Positions 41,705-47,323 of a stretch of DNA of 47,323 nt are shown here, piece after piece (within the stretch, counting starts at the first letter, position 1; every line of letters begins with the position of its first letter). The notes under the pieces were generated by a model. The model saw only the letters and a program-made list of their open reading frames with translations. It was not told the DNA's origin and searched no databases. Both the position numbers and the translations under genes were made by a program. The stretch comes from a virus. The DNA lies in the IMG/VR virus record IMGVR_UViG_3300032116_000351, positions 1 through 47,323 of that record. The stretch is one strand, 5' to 3'.

Positions 41705-41785
41705 TCTGCACCCCGTCACTGGGGAGTCGCAGACTATTCGGGTCGCTACCCGAAGGATGGACCTGAGCACGTCCCGAAACTGCTC
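41705..41785 (+). promoter_or_regulatory. Structured leader RNA with pseudoknot, candidate cis-regulator
   Basis: Four helices can be drawn. TCTGC (41705-41709) pairs with GCAGA (41729-41733). CCCC (41711-41714) pairs with GGGG (41721-41724). TTCGGGT (41737-41743) pairs with ACCCGAA (41748-41754) with a CGCT loop. GGAC (41759-41762) pairs with GTCC (41771-41774), while GAGCA (41765-41769) pairs with TGCTC (41781-41785), giving an H-type pseudoknot. CCCGAA recurs at 41773-41778, so TTCGGG has two possible partners. The nuclease Shine-Dalgarno is 12 bases downstream. Confidence 0.6.
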
Positions 41786-41805
41786 ATTAAAATTTAAGGA
41801 GAGTT

Positions 41806-42213
41806 ATGTTTGAATACAGAGTTAAACAGGTAACAAAGATAGTTGACGGAGATACTATTGATGTTGACATTGATCTTGGATTCAGCATTTCATATTCTCA
41901 AAGACTTAGACTAGCAGGCATTGACACACCAGAGTCTAGAACAACAGACAAACTTGAAAAAACATTAGGCTTAGAATCAAAAGAGTATCTTAAATCTAAG
42001 TTTAAAGATGCTAAAGACATTGTTGTAAAAACAGAAAAGCCAGACAGCTCTGAGAAGTATGGTCGTATTCTAGGCTGGATATACCTTGATGGAAACACTA
42101 AGTCTGTTAATGAACAAATGATTGAAGACGGTTATGCGTGGGGATACATGGGAGAGACTAAGGTCAAAGATTTTGTTGCCTTAGCTGAAAAGAGAAAAAA
42201 GAGCGGTAAGTAA
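41806..42213 (+). CDS. Staphylococcal nuclease-like thermonuclease
   Basis: A 135-aa enzyme. VKQVTKIVDGDTIDVDI (residues about 6-22) is the typical start with the metal-binding Asp. RLRLAGIDTPES (about 33-44) has the first catalytic Arg and Asp, and EKYGRILGWIY (about 84-94) the second Arg. Such enzymes cut DNA and RNA to 3'-phosphates with calcium. In phage infection it could degrade host DNA. No signal peptide is seen, so it acts in the cytoplasm. AAGGAGAG precedes the ATG. Confidence 0.9.
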   Translation: MFEYRVKQVTKIVDGDTIDVDIDLGFSISYSQRLRLAGIDTPESRTTDKLEKTLGLESKEYLKSKFKDAKDIVVKTEKPDSSEKYGRILGWIYLDGNTKSVNEQMIEDGYAWGYMGETKVKDFVALAEKRKKSGK

Positions 42214-42398
42214 TGCCTATATATGAATACAAGTGTGAGTGTTCACCAGACAGTATTGTTCCAAAAGAAAGATCAATAAATTCTATAGAGCCTAACTATT
42301 TGTGTAATGAATGCGGTAGAAGATTACAAAGACATTACGGATCATTTGGTGTACAGTTTAAAGGTAACGGGTTTTATAAAACAGACAATCCTAAATAG
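42213..42398 (+). CDS. FmdB-type zinc-ribbon protein
   Basis: A 61-aa protein in a TAATG overlap with the nuclease. MPIYEYKCEC followed by CNEC (residues about 31-34) and the late SFGVQFKGNGFYKTD is the FmdB pattern of small zinc-ribbon proteins, whose exact role is unknown. Being coupled to the nuclease, it might modulate it. Confidence 0.75.
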   Translation: MPIYEYKCECSPDSIVPKERSINSIEPNYLCNECGRRLQRHYGSFGVQFKGNGFYKTDNPK

Positions 42399-42403
42399 TT
42401 CAA

Positions 42404-42440
42404 TGATATAATTAACTAAGCAAACATAGTGTTTGTTTAG
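42404..42440 (+). promoter_or_regulatory. Extended -10 promoter and leader hairpin of the PA14 gene
   Basis: TGATATAAT is at 42404-42412. CTAAGCAAACA (42416-42426) pairs with TGTTTGTTTAG (42430-42440) with one G:T pair and a three-base loop. The start would be near 42419, so the hairpin is at or near the 5' end. The Shine-Dalgarno AGGAG (42439-42443) shares its first two bases with the 3' arm, so folding may reduce translation. Confidence 0.6.
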
Positions 42441-42449
42441 GAGTTATAG

Positions 42450-44390
42450 TTGACTAGGAATAAGTTATGGAGATTAACATTAACAGCCATTTTAGGTTTT
42501 GGATGGTTATTCCTTACACCTGCTTATAGTGATGATCCATTAAGTTTAGCTGCTCAAGAAATACAAGAATTAAACGAAAAAGTTGGCAATCTAACAGAAG
42601 AGGCTGAAACTCAAGCCCTTATAGATATAGCAGAAAATAAATATGACTATGCAGTAGCCGCAAAAGAGGCTAGAGATGATGCATATGATGCATATGATGC
42701 GGCGGTAGAAGCAGAGGCAACAGCCTTACAAGAAAAGAATACAGCTCAATCAGCAGTAGATGGGCAAACGGTAACAGTTGCTACAGCTCTAGAAGATAAG
42801 AACGATGCTCAAGATGTATTAGATATAGCAAACATAAATTTACAAACAACACAATCTACTGTTCAATCCGCTGGCAATCAGGGACTACAATATACCGTCT
42901 ATCATCTTGCAAGAGGGTGGAACGGTGTAGCAATACCAGATTCAGTAATATGTACTGGGGTGTGGAATTCAAATTCAATGCAGCCGCCAGTATGCGGTTA
43001 TTATGAAGACTTTATAGTTAAATTTACTGGAAAGATTACGGTCCCTTCTCATTGGACCACCACCTACTTTGCTGGATATACAGATGATGGATTTAGAATG
43101 TATGTAGACGGACAGCTTGCAATTGATGAGTGGGTAGAAAAAGGATCATCATGGAGTGAATATTCTCCAGTTTATAATGTAAGCCAAGACAAAACTTTAG
43201 ACGTAGAAATATGGTGGTACAACGGAGGAGGCCCAGGCTACTATCATCTTGGATGGGCAATTCCTGGGGGTTGGACAGGAGCAGGATGTGATTATACTGG
43301 AGGCTGGGGTGTAGGATTTAGTTGTAATTTAAATACATTTTCTTATGGCGTAGGTGCAACACAATCACAAATTGATGCATACAATGCAGCAGTAACTGCA
43401 CAGGCAGCGGCACAAACAGATTATAATAATAAGCTTGCTACATATAATAATCAGAATGCAAACCTAACAACATTAAATCAAAACCTAACAACGGCTACAC
43501 AAAACTTAACAACAGCCCAGCAAAACCTCACAAATGCTTTAGTTTCTAAAGATAATACGCAGACAGCTTATGATCAATCTATTATTGATTTAAATAATGC
43601 AATAGATGATGCTTGGGATTTATATAATGAAACTTGGTTGTTTGAAGAGCAACAAAGAATAGCAGCAGCTATTGCTACCGCCCTTGCTAATATGCCACAG
43701 CCAACACCAGAACCAACAGTTGAACCTACTACAGAGCCTACTCCTGAACCTTCCCCAGAGTCTTCTCCAACTCCAGAATCCTCGCCTTCAGAGGACGAAG
43801 CATCAAACGAACCAGAACCCAGTCCAGAGCCAACCCCAGACCCAACCCAAACAGAAACCACAGAGCCTGAACCATTGCCAGAATCAACTCCAATCGTAGA
43901 GCCATCACCAGAGCCAACAATTGATTCTGGTTCAGAAAATAATGTAACTAATAGTATATCACAAGAGACAGCAAATTTAATTGCAGATTTAACAAGTAAA
44001 GACACATTGACTAAATTAACCTCAGAACAAAAAGCGGCGGTAGCTGGAGGTCTTGGAATTAAAACATCAGAAATAGCAAAGGTAGCCTTGCTTGCGGCAT
44101 CAGAACCATCAATAGCAAAAGCCCTTGAAGAATTTGGTGATAGAATAAAAGAGAATGCATCAGCTCCAATGCCATACACTCTCGCAGATGCAACAACAGA
44201 GGTTGCAACAGAGGCATTTTTATCAGATCCAATTGGAGCAATTTCAGATATTGATTTTGAAAAATTACTTAGCCCATCAGAGTGGGGTAAGGATATGACG
44301 GATGATCAAAGAGAAAAAGCTCAAGAGGTAGTAGTGCCTGTAATTATTGCAGGAAATATTGTGGCAGCAGCCATGACAAGGAGGATATAA
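42450..44390 (+). CDS. Secreted PA14-domain surface protein with Pro-rich linker
   Basis: A 646-aa protein. Residues 1-27 are a signal peptide (KLWRLTLTAILGFGWLFLT, then AYS before DD). Two Ala/Gln-rich coiled-coil segments (about 30-140 and 310-415) flank a PA14-like domain (about 147-275) with HWTTTYFAGYTDDGFRMYVD and WYNGGGPGYYHLGW. A linker of Pro, Glu, Thr and Ser (about 417-490) and a helical end follow, and the last 20 residues are hydrophobic and end in TRRI, as a membrane anchor might. TTG at 42450 follows AGGAG by six bases. It is probably displayed on the infected cell. Its target is unknown. Confidence 0.8.
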   Translation: MTRNKLWRLTLTAILGFGWLFLTPAYSDDPLSLAAQEIQELNEKVGNLTEEAETQALIDIAENKYDYAVAAKEARDDAYDAYDAAVEAEATALQEKNTAQSAVDGQTVTVATALEDKNDAQDVLDIANINLQTTQSTVQSAGNQGLQYTVYHLARGWNGVAIPDSVICTGVWNSNSMQPPVCGYYEDFIVKFTGKITVPSHWTTTYFAGYTDDGFRMYVDGQLAIDEWVEKGSSWSEYSPVYNVSQDKTLDVEIWWYNGGGPGYYHLGWAIPGGWTGAGCDYTGGWGVGFSCNLNTFSYGVGATQSQIDAYNAAVTAQAAAQTDYNNKLATYNNQNANLTTLNQNLTTATQNLTTAQQNLTNALVSKDNTQTAYDQSIIDLNNAIDDAWDLYNETWLFEEQQRIAAAIATALANMPQPTPEPTVEPTTEPTPEPSPESSPTPESSPSEDEASNEPEPSPEPTPDPTQTETTEPEPLPESTPIVEPSPEPTIDSGSENNVTNSISQETANLIADLTSKDTLTKLTSEQKAAVAGGLGIKTSEIAKVALLAASEPSIAKALEEFGDRIKENASAPMPYTLADATTEVATEAFLSDPIGAISDIDFEKLLSPSEWGKDMTDDQREKAQEVVVPVIIAGNIVAAAMTRRI

Positions 44391-44587
44391 TGAAAATAAT
44401 TAAAGGTTTTTTTAATTGGATATGGGAAGCAGTAAAGGAAAGCATAGCCCAGCTATGGACCCTCCTTGGGTTCTTTATAGCCTGGCTAACCCTTACAGGG
44501 ACAGCACAGGATGTAGTCGGCATAGCAACAGTAATAGTTACTGTAATTTGGCTAATTACCATACCCCTCAGAAAAGACGAGGAATAA
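44390..44587 (+). CDS. Two-span membrane protein, holin candidate
   Basis: A 65-aa protein in a TAATG overlap with the PA14 gene. After a basic amphipathic start (KIIKGFFNWIWEAVKESI), two hydrophobic segments (LWTLLGFFIAWLTLTG and VVGIATVIVTVIWLITIP) end in charged RKDEE. This is the size and charge layout of a small holin, and the endolysin lies three genes on. Two other membrane proteins share the cassette, so which one opens the membrane is unclear. Confidence 0.55.
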   Translation: MKIIKGFFNWIWEAVKESIAQLWTLLGFFIAWLTLTGTAQDVVGIATVIVTVIWLITIPLRKDEE

Positions 44588-44589
44588 GG

Positions 44590-44595
44590 TATAAT
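44590..44595 (+). promoter_or_regulatory. -10 box at leaderless distance before the lipoprotein gene
   Basis: TATAAT (44590-44595) is followed by six bases (AGAGGT) and the ATG at 44602. GAGG is too close to the ATG to serve as a Shine-Dalgarno. The transcript would begin at or next to the start codon. No good -35 is visible. Confidence 0.5.
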
Positions 44596-44601
44596 AGAGG
44601 T

Positions 44602-44820
44602 ATGAAAAGAATAACTGCTATTGCTTTGTCAGGTCTATTGATGCTATCATTGACTGGTTGCGGCTATCAAGGTTTTTACAGATACCCATGCCAAGACCCT
44701 GCTAATTGGGAGAAAGCTGAATGCAATCCTCCAATTTGTGAAGCGACAGGCACATGCACTAAAGATGTAATTGGTAAAGATCCAATTGCAGAAGACAAGA
44801 CGGGTACACCAAATGGCTAA
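44602..44820 (+). CDS. Small lipoprotein in the lysis cassette
   Basis: A 72-aa protein. Residues 1-20 are a lipoprotein signal (RITAIALSGLLMLSLTGC) with lipobox L-T-G-C and Cys 20 as the lipidated residue. The mature part has several Cys and Pro (YPCQDPANWEKAECNPPICE, then TGTCTKD), so disulphides are likely. It lies among membrane proteins and the endolysin, which would suit a role in lysis or envelope protection. Position near a spanin slot is suggestive, but no partner spanin is seen. Confidence 0.7.
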   Translation: MKRITAIALSGLLMLSLTGCGYQGFYRYPCQDPANWEKAECNPPICEATGTCTKDVIGKDPIAEDKTGTPNG

Positions 44821-45223
44821 AGAAAGACTAAGTCCACAGGATCTAGATGCTAGATTAAAATTTATTTTAGGAATTACATTAGGCACAATTCTTTTGTGCA
44901 CATCATTGGGCATTTTGTATGCTTTAATTTTTGTAACACAACCAATTGGCGGACAGTCAGAGAACGATAAGATGTTCTTCAATGTGCTTGGTTCTGTTGC
45001 AACATTTATTACAGGAACACTTGCAGGCCTATTGATTGGTCAATCTGGTGCTAAGGATATTATGTCAGCACAGTTGGCTAACAAAGAAATGGATGCAAAG
45101 AACACACAGGCAGATAAGAAGCTTGAAGCAGAAATTGATGCAACTGCAGCACGTTTAGCAGCAAAGCCAGATGGCGCAATGCCAGCAGAACAACCAGTTG
45201 ATGCAGATTGGGATAAAGACTAA
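44813..45223 (+). CDS. Two-span membrane protein, holin-like
   Basis: A 136-aa protein starting at ATG 44813, eight bases inside the lipoprotein gene. Two transmembrane segments (FILGITLGTILLCTSLGILY at about 18-37 and VLGSVATFITGTLAGLLIG at about 60-80) are followed by a charged, Ala-rich cytoplasmic tail (ADKKLEAEIDATAARLAAKP). Length and layout fit phage holins with long tails, or an accessory membrane protein. The upstream frame start at 44771 has no Shine-Dalgarno and is rejected. Confidence 0.55.
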   Translation: MAKERLSPQDLDARLKFILGITLGTILLCTSLGILYALIFVTQPIGGQSENDKMFFNVLGSVATFITGTLAGLLIGQSGAKDIMSAQLANKEMDAKNTQADKKLEAEIDATAARLAAKPDGAMPAEQPVDADWDKD

Positions 45224-45447
45224 TGAAGATGAAAGATAAGTTAATGTGGGTTATCACCCTCGGAATACTTGGCTTCATTGGCTTAGTAGTTCTTGGTGAA
45301 TACGCTTCAATGCTTGCACAACAGTTTACTTCAGGTGAAAAATATGGAACCAATGAAGACGCAATTGCCCTAGTGCAGAATGCACTTGTAGGACTTATAG
45401 GAATTATCGGCGGATATTTTGCTGGTAAAAGTAAAGGTGATGAATAA
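45223..45447 (+). CDS. Two-span membrane protein before the endolysin, holin-like
   Basis: A 74-aa protein in a TAATG overlap with its neighbour. Hydrophobic segments are LMWVITLGILGFIGLVVLGE (residues about 7-26) and ALVGLIGIIGGYFAGKS (about 54-70), joined by a polar loop and ending in charged KGDE. It is directly before the endolysin, the classic holin position, which makes it the most likely holin of the three. Confidence 0.6.
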   Translation: MKMKDKLMWVITLGILGFIGLVVLGEYASMLAQQFTSGEKYGTNEDAIALVQNALVGLIGIIGGYFAGKSKGDE

Positions 45448-46046
45448 TGTCGCAAGATTTTCCAGTACCAGCAGAAACAGCAAAGGCACCTAAAGGTAGC
45501 GTTGCTAGATTAATTCAAGTTGCTAAATCTCAAGTAGGATACATTGAAGGTCCTAAAGATAACGAAACCAAGTATGGCGCTTACACAAAGGCTAACTTTC
45601 AGCCATGGTGCGGTTCTTTTGTAAACTGGTGTGCTAATGAAGCAGGAGTTAAAATTCCTAATACAGTTTATACCCCAGGTGGTGCAGCAGCATTTAAGAA
45701 AGCTGGTGCATGGATTGACGGAGACATTGCAGATCCAGAGCCAGGAGATATTGCCTATTTTGATTTTCCTTCAGACGGTGTCGATAGAATTTCTCACGTA
45801 GGAATTGTTATTGAAGATAACGAAGACGGAACAGTTTGGTGTATTGAAGGAAATACTTCTTCAAAAAAGTCGGGAAGCCAAAGAAATGGCGGAGAGGCTT
45901 GCAAACAACTTCGTGCTTTTAAGAAAAATAAAGCAGGAGTTCAAGTTTCAATCGTAGGATTTGGTCGTCCAAAGTTTAAGTCTGGAGCAGCACCTAAACC
46001 AGCTGGATCAACATCTGCTGGAGTATGCCCAACTTGCGGTAAATAA
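45447..46046 (+). CDS. CHAP-domain endolysin
   Basis: A 199-aa peptidoglycan hydrolase. FQPWCGSFVNWCANEAG holds the catalytic Cys (residue 55), ISHVGIVI the His (117) and IEGNTS the Asn (136), a complete CHAP triad. It cleaves cell-wall peptide bonds as an amidase or endopeptidase. The C-terminus ends in CPTCGK, a possible zinc pair, with a Pro/Ala/Gly linker before it and no evident cell-wall-binding domain. ATGA overlap with the holin-like gene supports coupled lysis. Confidence 0.9.
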   Translation: MSQDFPVPAETAKAPKGSVARLIQVAKSQVGYIEGPKDNETKYGAYTKANFQPWCGSFVNWCANEAGVKIPNTVYTPGGAAAFKKAGAWIDGDIADPEPGDIAYFDFPSDGVDRISHVGIVIEDNEDGTVWCIEGNTSSKKSGSQRNGGEACKQLRAFKKNKAGVQVSIVGFGRPKFKSGAAPKPAGSTSAGVCPTCGK

Positions 46047-46189
46047 TGAAAACCTACAGTGTCAAGATTGAAGTAAATGCAGAAGTACAAGCATTTAGCG
46101 AAGAAGATGCTGCAGATTACATCAATGATATATTTGGTGTAGATGAAGAAGTTAAATCAGTTAAAGTAACTAGCGTTAAGGAGAAATAA
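46046..46189 (+). CDS. Very small acidic protein
   Basis: A 47-aa frame that starts in a TAATG overlap with the endolysin. YSVKIEVNAEVQAFSEEDAA, then FGVDEEVKSVKVTSVKEK, suggests a small beta-alpha-beta fold. Such mini-proteins are common in phages. Function not known. Its end is one base from the next start. Confidence 0.55.
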   Translation: MKTYSVKIEVNAEVQAFSEEDAADYINDIFGVDEEVKSVKVTSVKEK

Positions 46190-46190
46190 T

Positions 46191-47084
46191 ATGGCTAAAG
46201 AAGGATACAAACCAACCGCTGGCATGCAGTCTGCAGCCCGTCGTGCAATTAAATTAAAAGAGCAAGGTAAAGCAAAAGGTGCAGGAACAGCAGTAGGCTG
46301 GACTCGTGCAGGACAACTTGCTAGGGGCGAAACTCTTAGCCTATCAACAGTTAAAAGAATGTATTCTTATTTCTCACGTCATGAAGTAGACAAAAAGGGT
46401 AAGGACTGGGATAACGCAGAAAGTCCATCTAACGGAAAAATTATGTGGTTGGCATGGGGCGGAGATGCTGGATTCTCTTGGTCACGCAAAATAGTTGAAC
46501 GAGAGAAGAATATGAAGAAATCATTAACAACAGATGATTTAGTAGAAGAAATTAAAGATATCTTGGATGATGTAGTTAATCCAGTAGATACAGTAGTAGA
46601 AATTCCAGATGATGAAGAAATTACAAAAGCATTAAGAGCAGAAGTTACAAAAGAGCAGCTTGGAATGGTAATAGAGCATCTCATGGAAGCAATTGAAGCA
46701 ATGATTGAAGTGCCAGAAGAAGGCGAAGAAGAGGAATCAGATTCAGCGGAAATGGAAATAGAAGACTCAAATTCTTCAAACCCAGCCCCAGTAGGAGATC
46801 CTATGAAAAATGAAGCAAACTGGCCAATTAGCAAAGCGTATGAAGATTGCGGATGCGAGACATGCAAGGCAAAGAATATAAGCTGCGAAGATTGTGAAGA
46901 GTGCATGAGCAAATCTTATGAGTCAGACAATGAAGATGAAGATAAATGGGATAATATGCAAAAGGCCTGCTGGTCAGGATATACCCAAAGAGGTATGAAA
47001 GAGAAAAATGGAAGAATGGTACCGAATTGTGTACCTATTGATAAAGTACAGAAGTCCGTATGGAACGGAACTTTTATTAAATAG
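46191..47084 (+). CDS. Head-module-associated protein with Cys-rich end
   Basis: A 297-aa protein. Residues about 12-105 (AARRAIKLKEQGKAKGAGTA, then TLSLSTVKRMYSYFSRHEVD, then IMWLAWGGDAGFSWSRKIVE) form a domain I associate with phage head-protease and capsid-region proteins. An acidic helical middle (about 115-205) follows. The C-terminal part has a cluster of Cys (CGCETCKAKNISCEDCEECM) and then CWSGYTQRGMKEKNG with RMVPNCVPID, a short module seen on phage head proteins. It may be a decoration, scaffold or protease accessory. Function is not settled. Confidence 0.65.
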   Translation: MAKEGYKPTAGMQSAARRAIKLKEQGKAKGAGTAVGWTRAGQLARGETLSLSTVKRMYSYFSRHEVDKKGKDWDNAESPSNGKIMWLAWGGDAGFSWSRKIVEREKNMKKSLTTDDLVEEIKDILDDVVNPVDTVVEIPDDEEITKALRAEVTKEQLGMVIEHLMEAIEAMIEVPEEGEEEESDSAEMEIEDSNSSNPAPVGDPMKNEANWPISKAYEDCGCETCKAKNISCEDCEECMSKSYESDNEDEDKWDNMQKACWSGYTQRGMKEKNGRMVPNCVPIDKVQKSVWNGTFIK

Positions 47085-47088
47085 TCTA

Positions 47089-47118
47089 TTGACATAGCCG
47101 CAGTATTTCCTGTATAAT
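47089..47118 (+). promoter_or_regulatory. Strong promoter with flanking inverted repeat
   Basis: Perfect TTGACA (47089-47094), 18-base spacer, TATAAT (47113-47118). CCGCAG (47098-47103) in the spacer and CTGCGG (47135-47140) downstream form an inverted repeat around the -10 and start region, which could be an operator. The start would be near 47125. AGGAA precedes the next ATG. Confidence 0.75.
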
Positions 47119-47154
47119 ATATATCAGTGGGATGCTGCGGTTTATGTTTAGGAA

Positions 47155-47323
47155 ATGATGTTAAATTTAACAGAACTAGGTGTCGAAGTCTTTATAAAAA
47201 AGGCTAAAAATATAACCCCATTTTGGGACAATTACGACCTTATTATTTGGAAAAAAGATCATAACGGATTTACTAACGTAAAGGGCATGTTCAGAGAGAA
47301 CGCTTGGGGAATAGCAGAGAAAA
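47155..47323 (+). CDS. Unknown protein, cut by the window edge
   Basis: The frame opens at ATG 47155 (a second ATG is at 47158) after AGGAA and runs off the right edge. The 56 visible residues (LNLTELGVEVFIKKAKNITP, then FWDNYDLIIWKKDHNGFTNV) are an alpha/beta start with several Trp and Lys. No family is recognised. It is the first gene after a strong promoter. Confidence 0.65.
   Translation, partial: MMLNLTELGVEVFIKKAKNITPFWDNYDLIIWKKDHNGFTNVKGMFRENAWGIAEK

Noticed and set aside
41759-41785. Hammerhead-like core (CTGA and CGAAAC) in the nuclease leader
   Set aside because: The conserved G and stem II of a hammerhead are missing, and the bases pair better as a pseudoknot.
43574-44179. 201-aa frame on the - strand opposite the Pro-rich linker of the PA14 protein
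   Set aside because: Its Gly/Ser/Val repeats are the reverse reading of the Pro-Glu-Thr linker. No start signal is present and all other genes are on the + strand.
1-47323. Integrase, repressor, CRISPR array, insertion sequence or rRNA
   Set aside because: No frame shows integrase or transposase motifs, and no regularly spaced repeats or rRNA-like sequence were seen. The window misses part of the genome, so lysogeny cannot be excluded.

Overview
This 47.3 kb window is a stretch of a tailed double-stranded DNA bacteriophage genome. Nearly all of it is coding, genes overlap by 1 to 20 bases (ATGA and TAATG junctions are common), and every gene is on the + strand. The base composition is AT-rich. 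The very long tape measure protein (2077 aa), the tail-tube and tail-terminator genes, and the absence of any sheath gene point to a long-tailed siphovirus. The host cannot be read directly. Promoters are ordinary sigma70-like sites, often with an extended -10 (TGnTATAAT). Three genes look leaderless. The surface protein with a Pro/Glu/Thr-rich linker, the small membrane proteins and the tail-fibre style are what I associate with phages of low-GC aquatic Actinobacteria. That assignment is inference only.

Layout. Positions 1-4875 hold the end of the probable major capsid gene, a Rho-N/SAP-like small protein, the connector, stopper, neck and tail-terminator genes, the tail tube gene, and a frameshifted pair of tail assembly chaperones. 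Positions 4887-23824 hold the tape measure, distal tail protein, hub, several adhesin-like fibres (FN3, Ig-like and InlB-type repeats), and small coiled-coil and tip proteins. A strong promoter followed at once by an intrinsic terminator (23829-23894) opens the replication half. Positions 23910-36913 hold a metallophosphoesterase, zinc-ribbon and HTH proteins, DnaB-like helicase, DnaG-like primase, a single-stranded DNA-binding protein, a full-length bacterial-type DnaE polymerase, MazG, RecA, a Cas4-like PD-(D/E)XK nuclease and a RuvC-like resolvase. Positions 36910-40582 hold an FkbM-type methyltransferase, a DUF1599-like protein and the small and large terminase genes. Positions 40590-47323 hold a CAU-anticodon tRNA, Hsp20, a structured leader ahead of a staphylococcal-type nuclease, a secreted PA14-domain surface protein, a lysis cassette (several small membrane proteins, a lipoprotein and a CHAP endolysin), and a Cys-rich protein of a type often near capsid genes.

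How it fits together. The window starts in the capsid gene and ends in an unknown small gene. Portal, head protease and scaffold genes are missing and would be expected just beyond the right edge, if the genome is circular or circularly permuted. No integrase, repressor, CRISPR array or insertion sequence is visible. The replication module is nearly self-sufficient (helicase, primase, polymerase, single-strand binder, recombinase, resolvase), so the phage probably makes its own replisome and uses host RNA polymerase.

The least explained parts are the secreted PA14 protein with its own promoter and leader hairpin, the multi-helix leader with a pseudoknot and two competing CCCGAA pairing partners before the nuclease gene, the promoter-terminator pair at 23829-23894, and the leaderless genes.
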